In this document: in pieces, positions 35,256 to 43,202 of the stretch
Numbering within the stretch: position 1 is the stretch's first letter
How the letters are laid out: each line of letters starts with the position of its first letter
Source of the DNA: Bacteroidota bacterium
GTDB taxonomy: Bacteria; Bacteroidota; Ignavibacteria; UBA10030; UBA8401
Direction: 5' to 3'
Assembly: GCA_005792285.1 (NCBI GenBank)
Contig: SXSI01000024.1
Span: 1 to 55,314 of the forward strand
DNA: 55,314 bases
The notes under the pieces: model-generated
The model's database searches: none
The model's input: the letters and a program-made list of their open reading frames with translations, nothing else
Told to the model about the DNA's origin: nothing
Made by a program: the position numbers and the translations under genes

Positions 35256-35327
35256 TTTATTAATATTAATAAAAAAGTAAAAAAAATAATAATTTGTATT
35301 GACATCAATACAAATTATTTGTAAAGT
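35256..35327 (+). promoter_or_regulatory. Promoter with overlapping 32-nt palindrome before the second TonB receptor
   Basis: TTGACA (35299-35304), 17 nt, then TAAAGT (35322-35327) form a sigma70-type promoter. A 14-bp perfect inverted repeat, AATAATTTGTATTG and CAATACAAATTATT with an ACAT spacer (35288-35319), covers the -35 element and half the spacer. This is the arrangement of a repressor operator. Just upstream is another perfect palindrome, TTTATTAATATTAATAAA (35256-35273), which is AT-only and less informative. The start codon of the receptor follows at 35404. Confidence 0.65.
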
Positions 35328-35390
35328 GGTCCCAATGCAAACGAAAGCATTAGCAACTGATATGAATTTTATCACAAACAATTATTTATT

Positions 35391-35396
35391 AGGAGG
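35391..35396 (+). promoter_or_regulatory. Shine-Dalgarno site deciding the start of the second TonB receptor
   Basis: AGGAGG ends 7 nt before the ATG at 35404. The frame is open upstream from 35299, but that stretch includes the promoter and cannot be coding from its own transcript. The downstream ATG also opens the signal peptide. Confidence 0.88.
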
Positions 35397-35403
35397 TATT
35401 TCT

Positions 35404-38400
35404 ATGGTCTTACGTAGACTAGTTTTACTTTTTACTTTTTCATTTTTAGTTTTACCAATTGTGTTGTTTGCACAAGATGGTAAGATGCGTGGAAAAGTAA
35501 CTGACAAAGCAAACGGCGAAGCGCTTATTGGAGCAACAGTTTCAATTAGTGGTACATCGCTTGGTGCTGCAACAGATGTAAATGGTGAGTATGTAATTTT
35601 GGGTGTTCCCGCAGGAAGTTATTCTATAAAATCTTCATTCGTGGGATATGCGACAGTTACAATTTCTAATGTTCGTATTGCATCTCAAACTACAACTTCT
35701 CAGGATTTTGCAATGCAAAGTTCTGACGTTCAAGTTTCAGCAGTAGAGGTTACTGCAGAGCGTCAACTTATTCAGCGTAACACAACAAATACTGTTCGTG
35801 TTAACACGCAAGAAAGTATTGAGAACCTCCCAATTCGAGGACTTCAAAATATTGTTGCACTCGAAGCAGGTGTTTCGCAAAAAGATGGAAAACTTTATGT
35901 ACGTGGAGGTCGGGCTGGTGAAGTTGCATATTTTATTGATGGTGCAAACACTACGAACCCATTCGACAATTCACAAAATATAAATGTTATTCAAGAAGCT
36001 CTTGAAGAAGTTCAAATTCAAACCGGTGGTTACACCGCAGAATATGGCGGAGCAAACTCAGGTCTTGTAAGAAGTACATTACGAACCGGTGGTTCAAATT
36101 ATAATGCAACTATTGATTTACAAATGGATGGTACTGAGGGTGCCGAACAATTTGGAACAGTTGCAAATGGATACAAAAATTTTGTTGTAACAGCTGGTGG
36201 TCCACTTTTAATGGATGATCTTAGATTCTTTGCTGCTTACCAAAATAACAGCATAGATAACAGACAAGGAATTTGGTTAGAGCCATTTAAATTTGAAGGA
36301 TTAACAACAGACGACAAGGGTTCACTTGCTTCTGGTATTCCGCTTCCTGGTCCTGTTGAATTAAAGAAAAATTCTTTACCAGGTAATTATCTTAAAAATT
36401 CCCAAATGCAAGGAACACTTCTTTACAATATGGGTGATATGAAATTAAAAGTATCAGGCGCATATGAGACCTCAGAAACTCAAGGTGGAACTTCATGGCC
36501 TTCATATTTAACTTATATTTTTAATCAAAAGAAGAATATGATAAACGAAACGCAACGAACATTTGTTTCGGGACGTTTAACTTATATTTTAAACCCAACC
36601 ACATTTGCTGAATTTGGTGTTTCTGCACAATCAAGAGCTTCTCGTTCATACGATGGAGATTTTGGTGATGACTGGAAATTATATGTTGATAGTGCTGCAA
36701 ATTATGAAAAAGGTTATGGCGCAAGTGATTACATTGTTGATGGAGATACTTTTAAAACCGTAAATAAATGGAAAACCAGATATAATGGTCCTGATGTATT
36801 TTCAACAATTTTCCAATTTAACTTTGCTGCTCCAGACGCACCAAATAATAGTTATTCAAAGAGTTCGCAAAAATCAATTGGGTTAACTGGAGATTTTACA
36901 TCGCAAATTACTCCTCGTTGGGAAGTTAAAGCCGGATTCAATTCTGAAACTTGGGACATTCGTTCTTACTCAGTTGGAAGTATTTCTGGTTATTTAACAA
37001 AATTAGATCCAGATAAAAATGGAGTAGCTAACGAAACACAGTTTACAAGTGATTATGAAAGAACTATTTCATTAATCAGAGCTGGTGGTATCTCAAATAT
37101 CGGTTGGAATTATGATGGAACTGCAGAAGCAGAAGGTAGTGATGTAGTTACAAAACCAGGAGCACCAGTAACAATGAGTGCTTACCTTCAAAATAAATTA
37201 GAGTACAGTGATCTTATTTTCAACTTTGGTCTTCGTTATGAAAGCTTTACACCAAACGGAACAACAATTAAAGCAACTACAAATCCAGTTTCAAAAGTAG
37301 ATGATTTAAATCAACCAGAAGTAAACGAATTAAATCAGTTGGTGGAAGCAAGTAAAGGCGAGACAGATTCATATACTTATATATTGCCACGGGTTAGTTT
37401 TAGTTTCCCAGTAACTGACAAAACTGTTTTCTATTCTCAGTTTGGAAAATATGTTCAAATGCCTTCATTAAACCAACTTTATGTTAGCGACGTTACATTG
37501 AGTTCATTGGTAAATCAATCAACACGCTCACCTTATAACCTTGGTGGTTCAGCAATTGGATTTATGATGAAGCCAGAAAGATTAACTTCATACGAACTTG
37601 GTTTCAGACAAATCTTAACAGACAATCTTGGATTTACTCTAACAGGATTCTACAAAGACACAAAAGACCAACTTCAATTAAAACGTGTTTTTAATTCTCA
37701 AGGCAATCCAATGTTTGTTGCATTCCAAAATGATGATTTTGGTACACAATCAGGTGTTGAGTTAACTTTAGAATTACGCAGAACAAATAGAATATCTGCA
37801 AAATTAAACTACACATTATCTGAAGCAAGAGGAACTGGCTCAACATCACGATCTGCACAAAATGCAGTTACAGATGATAGTCAAGCAAGATTCCCAAATT
37901 TTGTATATTCACTTGACCACAACTATACACATCGCGGTAGTGGAATGATTGACTATCGTTTTGCAAAAGGTGAAGGTGGATTATTAGAAGGTGCCGGAGT
38001 AAATGCACTTCTTACTTTTAATAGTGGACATAACTATACAAAAATTCTTGAACCACAAAACCTTGGACAAGCAACAGCTTGGAATATTGGAGTTCGTGCA
38101 TTGATAGACTCACGAAGCAGAAATCCAGTAGAACCAATTAATAATTCTTCAACACCATGGTATTTTAATATCGATTTAACAGCAAACAAAACAATTTATG
38201 TTGGTGGAATAAATCTTGATCTTTATGTTCGTGTTGAGAATTTCTTAAACACAAAACATATCTTGAATATCTTCCCAACAACAGGTACAACTGGTGATGA
38301 TGGATGGTTGAAGAGTCCATTTGCTGTCTCTTATAAAGATATTCCAAACTACGAAGCATTCTACAGAGATGTTATTCTTGCTAACCGTTGGGCATATATG

Positions 38401-38496
38401 GGTATTGGTGCTGGTGGCGGATTGGGTGGAATGGCCGGTGGTGATCTTTTTGGTGCTCCACGTAAAGTTCAATTTGGCTTGAAAGCCGAATTATAG
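35404..38496 (+). CDS. TonB-dependent receptor with carboxypeptidase-like N-domain
   Basis: This outer-membrane receptor of about 1030 residues has a signal peptide (LLFTFSFLVLPIVLFAQ), a carboxypeptidase-regulatory-like domain (MRGKVTDKANGEALIGATV to SSFVGYATVT) and a plug (LYVRGGRAGEVAYFIDGAN, EEVQIQTGGYTAEYGGANSG). A long barrel ends in KVQFGLKAEL and is preceded by a Gly-rich segment MGIGAGGGLGGMAGGD. It lacks a SusD partner and instead is followed by a T9SS cargo protein and a PorV-like protein. This three-gene layout recurs in Ignavibacteriota by my recollection. Ligand unknown. Confidence 0.93.
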   Translation: MVLRRLVLLFTFSFLVLPIVLFAQDGKMRGKVTDKANGEALIGATVSISGTSLGAATDVNGEYVILGVPAGSYSIKSSFVGYATVTISNVRIASQTTTSQDFAMQSSDVQVSAVEVTAERQLIQRNTTNTVRVNTQESIENLPIRGLQNIVALEAGVSQKDGKLYVRGGRAGEVAYFIDGANTTNPFDNSQNINVIQEALEEVQIQTGGYTAEYGGANSGLVRSTLRTGGSNYNATIDLQMDGTEGAEQFGTVANGYKNFVVTAGGPLLMDDLRFFAAYQNNSIDNRQGIWLEPFKFEGLTTDDKGSLASGIPLPGPVELKKNSLPGNYLKNSQMQGTLLYNMGDMKLKVSGAYETSETQGGTSWPSYLTYIFNQKKNMINETQRTFVSGRLTYILNPTTFAEFGVSAQSRASRSYDGDFGDDWKLYVDSAANYEKGYGASDYIVDGDTFKTVNKWKTRYNGPDVFSTIFQFNFAAPDAPNNSYSKSSQKSIGLTGDFTSQITPRWEVKAGFNSETWDIRSYSVGSISGYLTKLDPDKNGVANETQFTSDYERTISLIRAGGISNIGWNYDGTAEAEGSDVVTKPGAPVTMSAYLQNKLEYSDLIFNFGLRYESFTPNGTTIKATTNPVSKVDDLNQPEVNELNQLVEASKGETDSYTYILPRVSFSFPVTDKTVFYSQFGKYVQMPSLNQLYVSDVTLSSLVNQSTRSPYNLGGSAIGFMMKPERLTSYELGFRQILTDNLGFTLTGFYKDTKDQLQLKRVFNSQGNPMFVAFQNDDFGTQSGVELTLELRRTNRISAKLNYTLSEARGTGSTSRSAQNAVTDDSQARFPNFVYSLDHNYTHRGSGMIDYRFAKGEGGLLEGAGVNALLTFNSGHNYTKILEPQNLGQATAWNIGVRALIDSRSRNPVEPINNSSTPWYFNIDLTANKTIYVGGINLDLYVRVENFLNTKHILNIFPTTGTTGDDGWLKSPFAVSYKDIPNYEAFYRDVILANRWAYMGIGAGGGLGGMAGGDLFGAPRKVQFGLKAEL

Positions 38497-38497
38497 T

Positions 38498-38502
38498 AGG
38501 AG
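38498..38502 (+). promoter_or_regulatory. Shine-Dalgarno site for the 1183-residue cargo protein
   Basis: AGGAG lies 6 nt before the ATG at 38509. This supports the longer N-terminus (MNKMTIKKEMKNNMK) ahead of the signal peptide, although internal ATGs exist. Confidence 0.7.
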
Positions 38503-38508
38503 CCCACA

Positions 38509-41500
38509 ATGAATAAAATGACCATTAAAAAAGAAATGAAAAACAATATGAAAACAAAATTTATCTTGAGCTTACTTGTGATTTGCTTACTGTCCTTTGT
38601 TGCAGAAGCAAAAACACCAAAAGATCAAAAACAAGAATCAAAAGGATCGCTATCTAATTCAGCAGGTGATCCAAAATACCAGATTCTAAATATTAATAAT
38701 TTAACAACATGGCATGCCCATGATGGAAAATCTAACCACTCACCAAATGGTGTTGATGGAACAAGATTCCCAAGAAATGCCTATACCCTAATTTATCAGG
38801 ATGGTGTTGTTTGGGGTGGTAAAGTTTTTACAGATACTGCTATAACAACCCCAGCTTCACTTCAACCGATACGTGTTGGTGGTGGAACTTATGGAGTTGG
38901 AACAAAAGCTGGTTGGATAAACGGAACTGGTGCTACAGCTACTGCAGAACCAATTACTTCAGCTGGTGTAAAAATTTATCGTGTTCGTCGTGATTTTAAA
39001 TCGATGTCACAAAATGAATTAAAAATTGATGCTGCTGAATCATATGAAAAATCAATCGATGAAGTTAGCTCAGGAGAAATGGCTGCGATTATAACCCAGT
39101 ATCAAACGGATTGGGATACATGGCCAGTTGCAAAAGGTGCTCCATATATCGAAAGAAATGGAACAACCGGTTATCAAGCTCCACCAGCTGGTTGGACAGT
39201 TGATGATTTAATTGCAAACAAACTTGATGAACCAGGATTAGCAGGTTCAGATCCAAATTCACCAGCAGATCAAGTTCTTTGGACAGTTTATAATGATTTG
39301 GATGCAACACAATCCACAGGATTTTTGGGTTCAAACCCAATTGGTATTGAGTGCCAAAAAACAATTTGGGGCTATAAACGCTCTGATGCTCTCGGGAGTA
39401 TTTATTTTGGTAAATACAAACTAATTAATAAAGGTGGAGCAACAACTGAAGGTACCACTAAAGGAACATTCACAATTGATAGTATGTATGTTTGTCAATG
39501 GTCAGATCCTGATATGGGAACCTTCTCTGATGATATAATTGGTTGCGATACACTTTTAAGCATGGGATACGTTTATAATGCAAATGCAGTCGATCAAGTT
39601 TATCGTTCATACGGTTATCCACCACCAGCAGCAGGATATGACTTTTTACAAGGTCCTGCAGTTTCAAGTGTTGCGGGTGACTCAGCTGTATTTAATTTAA
39701 AATATGTTAAAGGAAAGAAAAATCTTGGTATGTCTTCATTTTCTTATTTCTCCGCAGGTAGTGCTTACTCAGACCCACCAGGTGGAGCAGCAAGTTATGA
39801 TGCAGGTTCAGGAAGATGGTGGAAGATGTTAAGAGGATTTGCTCCTTTGGGAGATTTTAAAACCGCAGATATACCTTATGCAAGTGGTCCATTTCCAGCT
39901 TCTAAATTTCCACTTTCAGGTGACCCAGTAAAACGAACAGGATTTCTTGATGGACTTGGTCAAGCATACTCAGTTGCTCCTGGTGATCGTCGTTTATTAT
40001 TAACAACTGGACCATTCAAGATGCGTCCTCAAGAAGAACAAGAAATTGTTGTTGGACTAGTTTGCGGTATGGGTTCAGACAGATTATCAAGCGTTTCAGT
40101 TATGAAATTCAATGATCAATTTGCTCAAAACACATATAATGGTTTATTCGCAGTTGCTTCTGCTCCAGCAGCTCCTTCACTTGGAATTACAGAACTCGAT
40201 GGTAAAATAGTTTTAGATTGGGGAAGTAATTTAACTGTTGTAAAAAATACAGAAACAAAAATTAATCAACCAGGTGGATATAGATTTGAAGGTTATAATC
40301 TTTATCAACTTCCTTCAAAAGCTTCAACATTAGCTGAAGCAAAAAGAATTGCTACATTTGATACCGATGCTGATCCAACAACTGTTCTGGATATACAATT
40401 TGATCAAAGATCTGGTCAAATTTTAAGTATTCCAGTTCAATACGGATCCAACAGTGGAATAAGTAGAAATTTTGTTATCGACCGTGATTGGGTTAAGGAC
40501 ATTGGTAAATTAAATAACGGACAAGAATATTATTTTGCTGTTACAGCTTATTCAGTTGCAACAGTTTCTGGTTTCTTGCCGGCTGCTTTAGAATCTTCAC
40601 CTTTAATTTATGTAGCAAAATCTAAAATACCATTTGGTACTAATTATGCAAATAAATATGGCGATACCTTAGCTTACAGAAAATATATTGTTACAGGAAG
40701 CGGTGCATTATCAACCGATGGTTCTGTTGTACCAATTGTTGTTAGCCCTTCTTCTGCAAATGGAAAAGCTTATAGAGTTAATTTTGATACAACTGGTGGT
40801 TCTACTTCATGGAAATTAACTAATACTACAGATAATAAAATTATACTAACCGGAAAATCAAACCAAAATGATGATGGTAATTATGATATGGTTGAAGGTG
40901 GAATATTTTTAAAAGTTCTCGGACCACCACCAGGTTTAAAGCGTAGAGATATGTTTGATGCTGCAGATCCAAACCTATGGGGTTGGAATTGGGTGTCTGG
41001 TTTACGAAACTTAACTTGGGGTGGCGGTGCCAACGCATTAGCTTTTGAGAGTTTCCAAGGTGCAGTTGGTTATACTACTGCTGCAACATACTTTAACGGC
41101 ATCCCACCGGCAATTTCTGCTGCAAATTTAAAAAAGGTTGAACTCAGATTTGCTAATGTTACAATAGATGCAGCAACAGGAAATTTCACATGGGATAAAA
41201 ACCAAGCAAATGCTTCTTTTGGATATCGTTATGTGAGAGCAGGTGCGTCGGCCAGTGCAAAACCTGAATTCTCTCCATTCTTACTTAGACCATGGAATGG
41301 TTCTTATGGATTTAATGCATTTGAAAAAAATGTACCACTTGCTGTTTATGATATGGATGCTACGCCTCCAAGAAGATTAACAGTTGGATTTCTTGAAAAT
41401 AACGTAGCTGGTGGAAGAGTAAATGGTGTATATGATCCTCCTAATTTTAATGTTGGTGATAATGTTGCATCAACTGGACCTCGTGAATGGCTATTTATTT

Positions 41501-42060
41501 CTAATCGAACATATTCAGAAACCTTGAATCCATTGGATACACTTAGTGCACTTTCAAATGTCATGCAATATATGTATTTTGCAACATGGGCTAGAAGAAA
41601 TGATAATCCATGGACAGCTGTAGGAACTGATGCACAAAAACTACAATTAATTCCAAATAGAATTAATACATTAAATCATTTCTACGAATATACAGTAACT
41701 GCTCCTACGAAAAATGATTCATTAGATAATGCTAGTTGGGATAGAGTTGGTGTATATCCAAATCCTTATTATGCATCGAACGCACAAGAAACTAATCGCT
41801 TCTCACGGTTTGTAGTATTTAATAATTTACCAAAAGTAACTAAAATTAAAATCTACAACCTAGCTGGGCAGTTAGTAAGAACACTTAGTAAAGATGATAG
41901 TGAACAATTTCTTAAATGGGATTTACTTAACACAGATAACTTCCCAATTGCAAGTGGAATGTACATTGCATATGTAACAGGTACAGTCACAAGTGGAGAA
42001 AAAACTAAAATTCTTAAACTTGGTGTAATTCAAGAACAAGAAATATTAACAAGCTTTTAA
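38509..42060 (+). CDS. Large T9SS-secreted protein of the TonB/PorV module
   Basis: This 1183-residue exported protein has a basic N-extension, a hydrophobic signal (FILSLLVICLLSFVAEAK) and a C-terminal T9SS sorting domain (VGVYPNPYYASNAQETN, KIKIYNLAGQLVRTL, SGMYIAYVTG). The body is rich in Gly, Ser, Asp and Tyr and has segments such as GGYRFEGYNLYQLPSK and EYYFAVTAYSV that resemble fibronectin-type or extracellular beta-sandwich domains. No catalytic motif is evident. It starts 12 nt after the receptor stop and ends 2 nt before the next ATG, so it is exported by T9SS and probably works with the receptor at the surface. Confidence 0.8.
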   Translation: MNKMTIKKEMKNNMKTKFILSLLVICLLSFVAEAKTPKDQKQESKGSLSNSAGDPKYQILNINNLTTWHAHDGKSNHSPNGVDGTRFPRNAYTLIYQDGVVWGGKVFTDTAITTPASLQPIRVGGGTYGVGTKAGWINGTGATATAEPITSAGVKIYRVRRDFKSMSQNELKIDAAESYEKSIDEVSSGEMAAIITQYQTDWDTWPVAKGAPYIERNGTTGYQAPPAGWTVDDLIANKLDEPGLAGSDPNSPADQVLWTVYNDLDATQSTGFLGSNPIGIECQKTIWGYKRSDALGSIYFGKYKLINKGGATTEGTTKGTFTIDSMYVCQWSDPDMGTFSDDIIGCDTLLSMGYVYNANAVDQVYRSYGYPPPAAGYDFLQGPAVSSVAGDSAVFNLKYVKGKKNLGMSSFSYFSAGSAYSDPPGGAASYDAGSGRWWKMLRGFAPLGDFKTADIPYASGPFPASKFPLSGDPVKRTGFLDGLGQAYSVAPGDRRLLLTTGPFKMRPQEEQEIVVGLVCGMGSDRLSSVSVMKFNDQFAQNTYNGLFAVASAPAAPSLGITELDGKIVLDWGSNLTVVKNTETKINQPGGYRFEGYNLYQLPSKASTLAEAKRIATFDTDADPTTVLDIQFDQRSGQILSIPVQYGSNSGISRNFVIDRDWVKDIGKLNNGQEYYFAVTAYSVATVSGFLPAALESSPLIYVAKSKIPFGTNYANKYGDTLAYRKYIVTGSGALSTDGSVVPIVVSPSSANGKAYRVNFDTTGGSTSWKLTNTTDNKIILTGKSNQNDDGNYDMVEGGIFLKVLGPPPGLKRRDMFDAADPNLWGWNWVSGLRNLTWGGGANALAFESFQGAVGYTTAATYFNGIPPAISAANLKKVELRFANVTIDAATGNFTWDKNQANASFGYRYVRAGASASAKPEFSPFLLRPWNGSYGFNAFEKNVPLAVYDMDATPPRRLTVGFLENNVAGGRVNGVYDPPNFNVGDNVASTGPREWLFISNRTYSETLNPLDTLSALSNVMQYMYFATWARRNDNPWTAVGTDAQKLQLIPNRINTLNHFYEYTVTAPTKNDSLDNASWDRVGVYPNPYYASNAQETNRFSRFVVFNNLPKVTKIKIYNLAGQLVRTLSKDDSEQFLKWDLLNTDNFPIASGMYIAYVTGTVTSGEKTKILKLGVIQEQEILTSF

Positions 42061-42070
42061 TCATGAATAC

Positions 42071-42074
42071 GGAG
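42071..42074 (+). promoter_or_regulatory. Shine-Dalgarno site choosing the PorV-like start
   Basis: GGAG lies 9 nt before the ATG at 42084, while an in-frame ATG at 42063 has no such site. The downstream start also places the signal peptide at the N-terminus. Confidence 0.65.
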
Positions 42075-42083
42075 AAAAAAACA

Positions 42084-43130
42084 ATGAAAAATTCTTTTAA
42101 ATTTATCAGTGTGCTCTTATGCATGATTATTCTTGTATCAGAGTATAACACACAAGCACAAAACAAACGAACTGGAACTGCAGCTGCAACGCAACTTCTA
42201 ATTCCATCGGGTGGCAGAGATTTTGCACTTGGCGGATCTAGTATTGCAACTACAAGTGGTGTTGAAGCTATGTATTGGAATCCAGCTGGACTTGCACGAA
42301 TGAAAGATGCAGCTCAAGGAATGTTTTCCGATATGACATACATTGCTGATATCGGTGTAAGTAATTTCGCAGTTGGCGGAACATTTGGCGATTTTGGTAC
42401 AGTTGGTATGAGTATCAAATCACTTGATTTTGGAGATATTCCAAATACAACTGAAGATGATCCAGAAAATTCAGGTGAAAGATTTTACTCACCAGATTTT
42501 TCAACTCTTGCTTTCACATATGCAAAAAATCTTTCAGATGCCGTAACAGTTGGTTTAACAGGAAAAATAGTTTCTGAGAAAATTCTTGATGCCAATTCAA
42601 CCGGATATGCATTAGATATGGGTGTACAGTATGCAAACCTTGTTGGTATTACAGGTTTGGATCTTGGTATTGCAATTAGAAATATCGGTCCAAAAATGCA
42701 ATATGGTGGATCTGGTTTATACAGAAAAGCAGAAGGAACATCTGGTTCACGTCCAGAACAAGCGTATAAACTTGAAGCAGCAACATTTGAACTTCCTACA
42801 ACTATTGATCTTGGAGTAGCATATAATGTGGATCTCGATGGTATAAAAGCATCTTTCACTAGTGCTTATTCAAACAATAGTTTGTATGTAGATGAATTCA
42901 AATTTGGTGGAGAAGTTTCTTACACTGCAAGTGATGGATTGATTATTTATGGTCGTGGCGGAAAAGCTGCTGCACAAGTAACAAATGCTGATGATGATAT
43001 ATTTGGTATTGTAATGGGTGGTGGTGTTACTTTTACAACAGAAGGTTTAGCAATTACAGTTGATTTTGCAAACCGTGCCGTTAAAGATCTTGGTAACAAC
43101 AACGTACTTTCAGTAAAATTAGGTTTCTAA
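42084..43130 (+). CDS. PorV/PorQ-family outer-membrane beta-barrel protein
   Basis: This protein of about 348 residues has a signal peptide (FKFISVLLCMIILVSEYNTQAQ) and the family N-terminal signature LLIPSGGRDFALGGSSIATTSGVEAMYWNPAGLAR. Alternating amphipathic strands follow to the C-terminal VLSVKLGF. PorV delivers T9SS cargo to the attachment complex, and paralogues often sit next to particular cargo genes. Here it directly follows the 1183-residue cargo. A dedicated shuttle role is inference. Confidence 0.9.
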   Translation: MKNSFKFISVLLCMIILVSEYNTQAQNKRTGTAAATQLLIPSGGRDFALGGSSIATTSGVEAMYWNPAGLARMKDAAQGMFSDMTYIADIGVSNFAVGGTFGDFGTVGMSIKSLDFGDIPNTTEDDPENSGERFYSPDFSTLAFTYAKNLSDAVTVGLTGKIVSEKILDANSTGYALDMGVQYANLVGITGLDLGIAIRNIGPKMQYGGSGLYRKAEGTSGSRPEQAYKLEAATFELPTTIDLGVAYNVDLDGIKASFTSAYSNNSLYVDEFKFGGEVSYTASDGLIIYGRGGKAAAQVTNADDDIFGIVMGGGVTFTTEGLAITVDFANRAVKDLGNNNVLSVKLGF

Positions 43131-43152
43131 AAATCTAATAGTTTTTAATTTT

Positions 43153-43190
43153 AAAAGGCTGATTCCTAAAAGAGTCAGCCTTTTTTATTT
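43153..43190 (+). terminator. Rho-independent terminator of the TonB/T9SS-cargo/PorV operon
   Basis: AAAAGGCTGATTC and GAGTCAGCCTTTT form a stem of about 13 bp with one G-U pair around a loop CTAAAA. It is followed by TTTTTTATTT and lies 22 nt after the stop. Confidence 0.93.
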
Positions 43191-43202
43191 GTATTTTGAA
43201 GA

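Noticed and set aside
35256-35273. Palindrome TTTATTAATATTAATAAA
   Set aside because: It is built only of A and T in an AT-rich gap, so such symmetry is expected by chance more often. It is noted only as part of the promoter region.
35299-35403. Longer N-terminus of the second TonB receptor
   Set aside because: The stretch contains the promoter and palindrome. AGGAGG and the signal peptide support the ATG at 35404.
42485-42859. 124-codon open frame on the minus strand inside the PorV-like gene
   Set aside because: It lies wholly opposite a well-supported family member, has no ribosome-binding site, and its composition mirrors the codon bias of the real gene.
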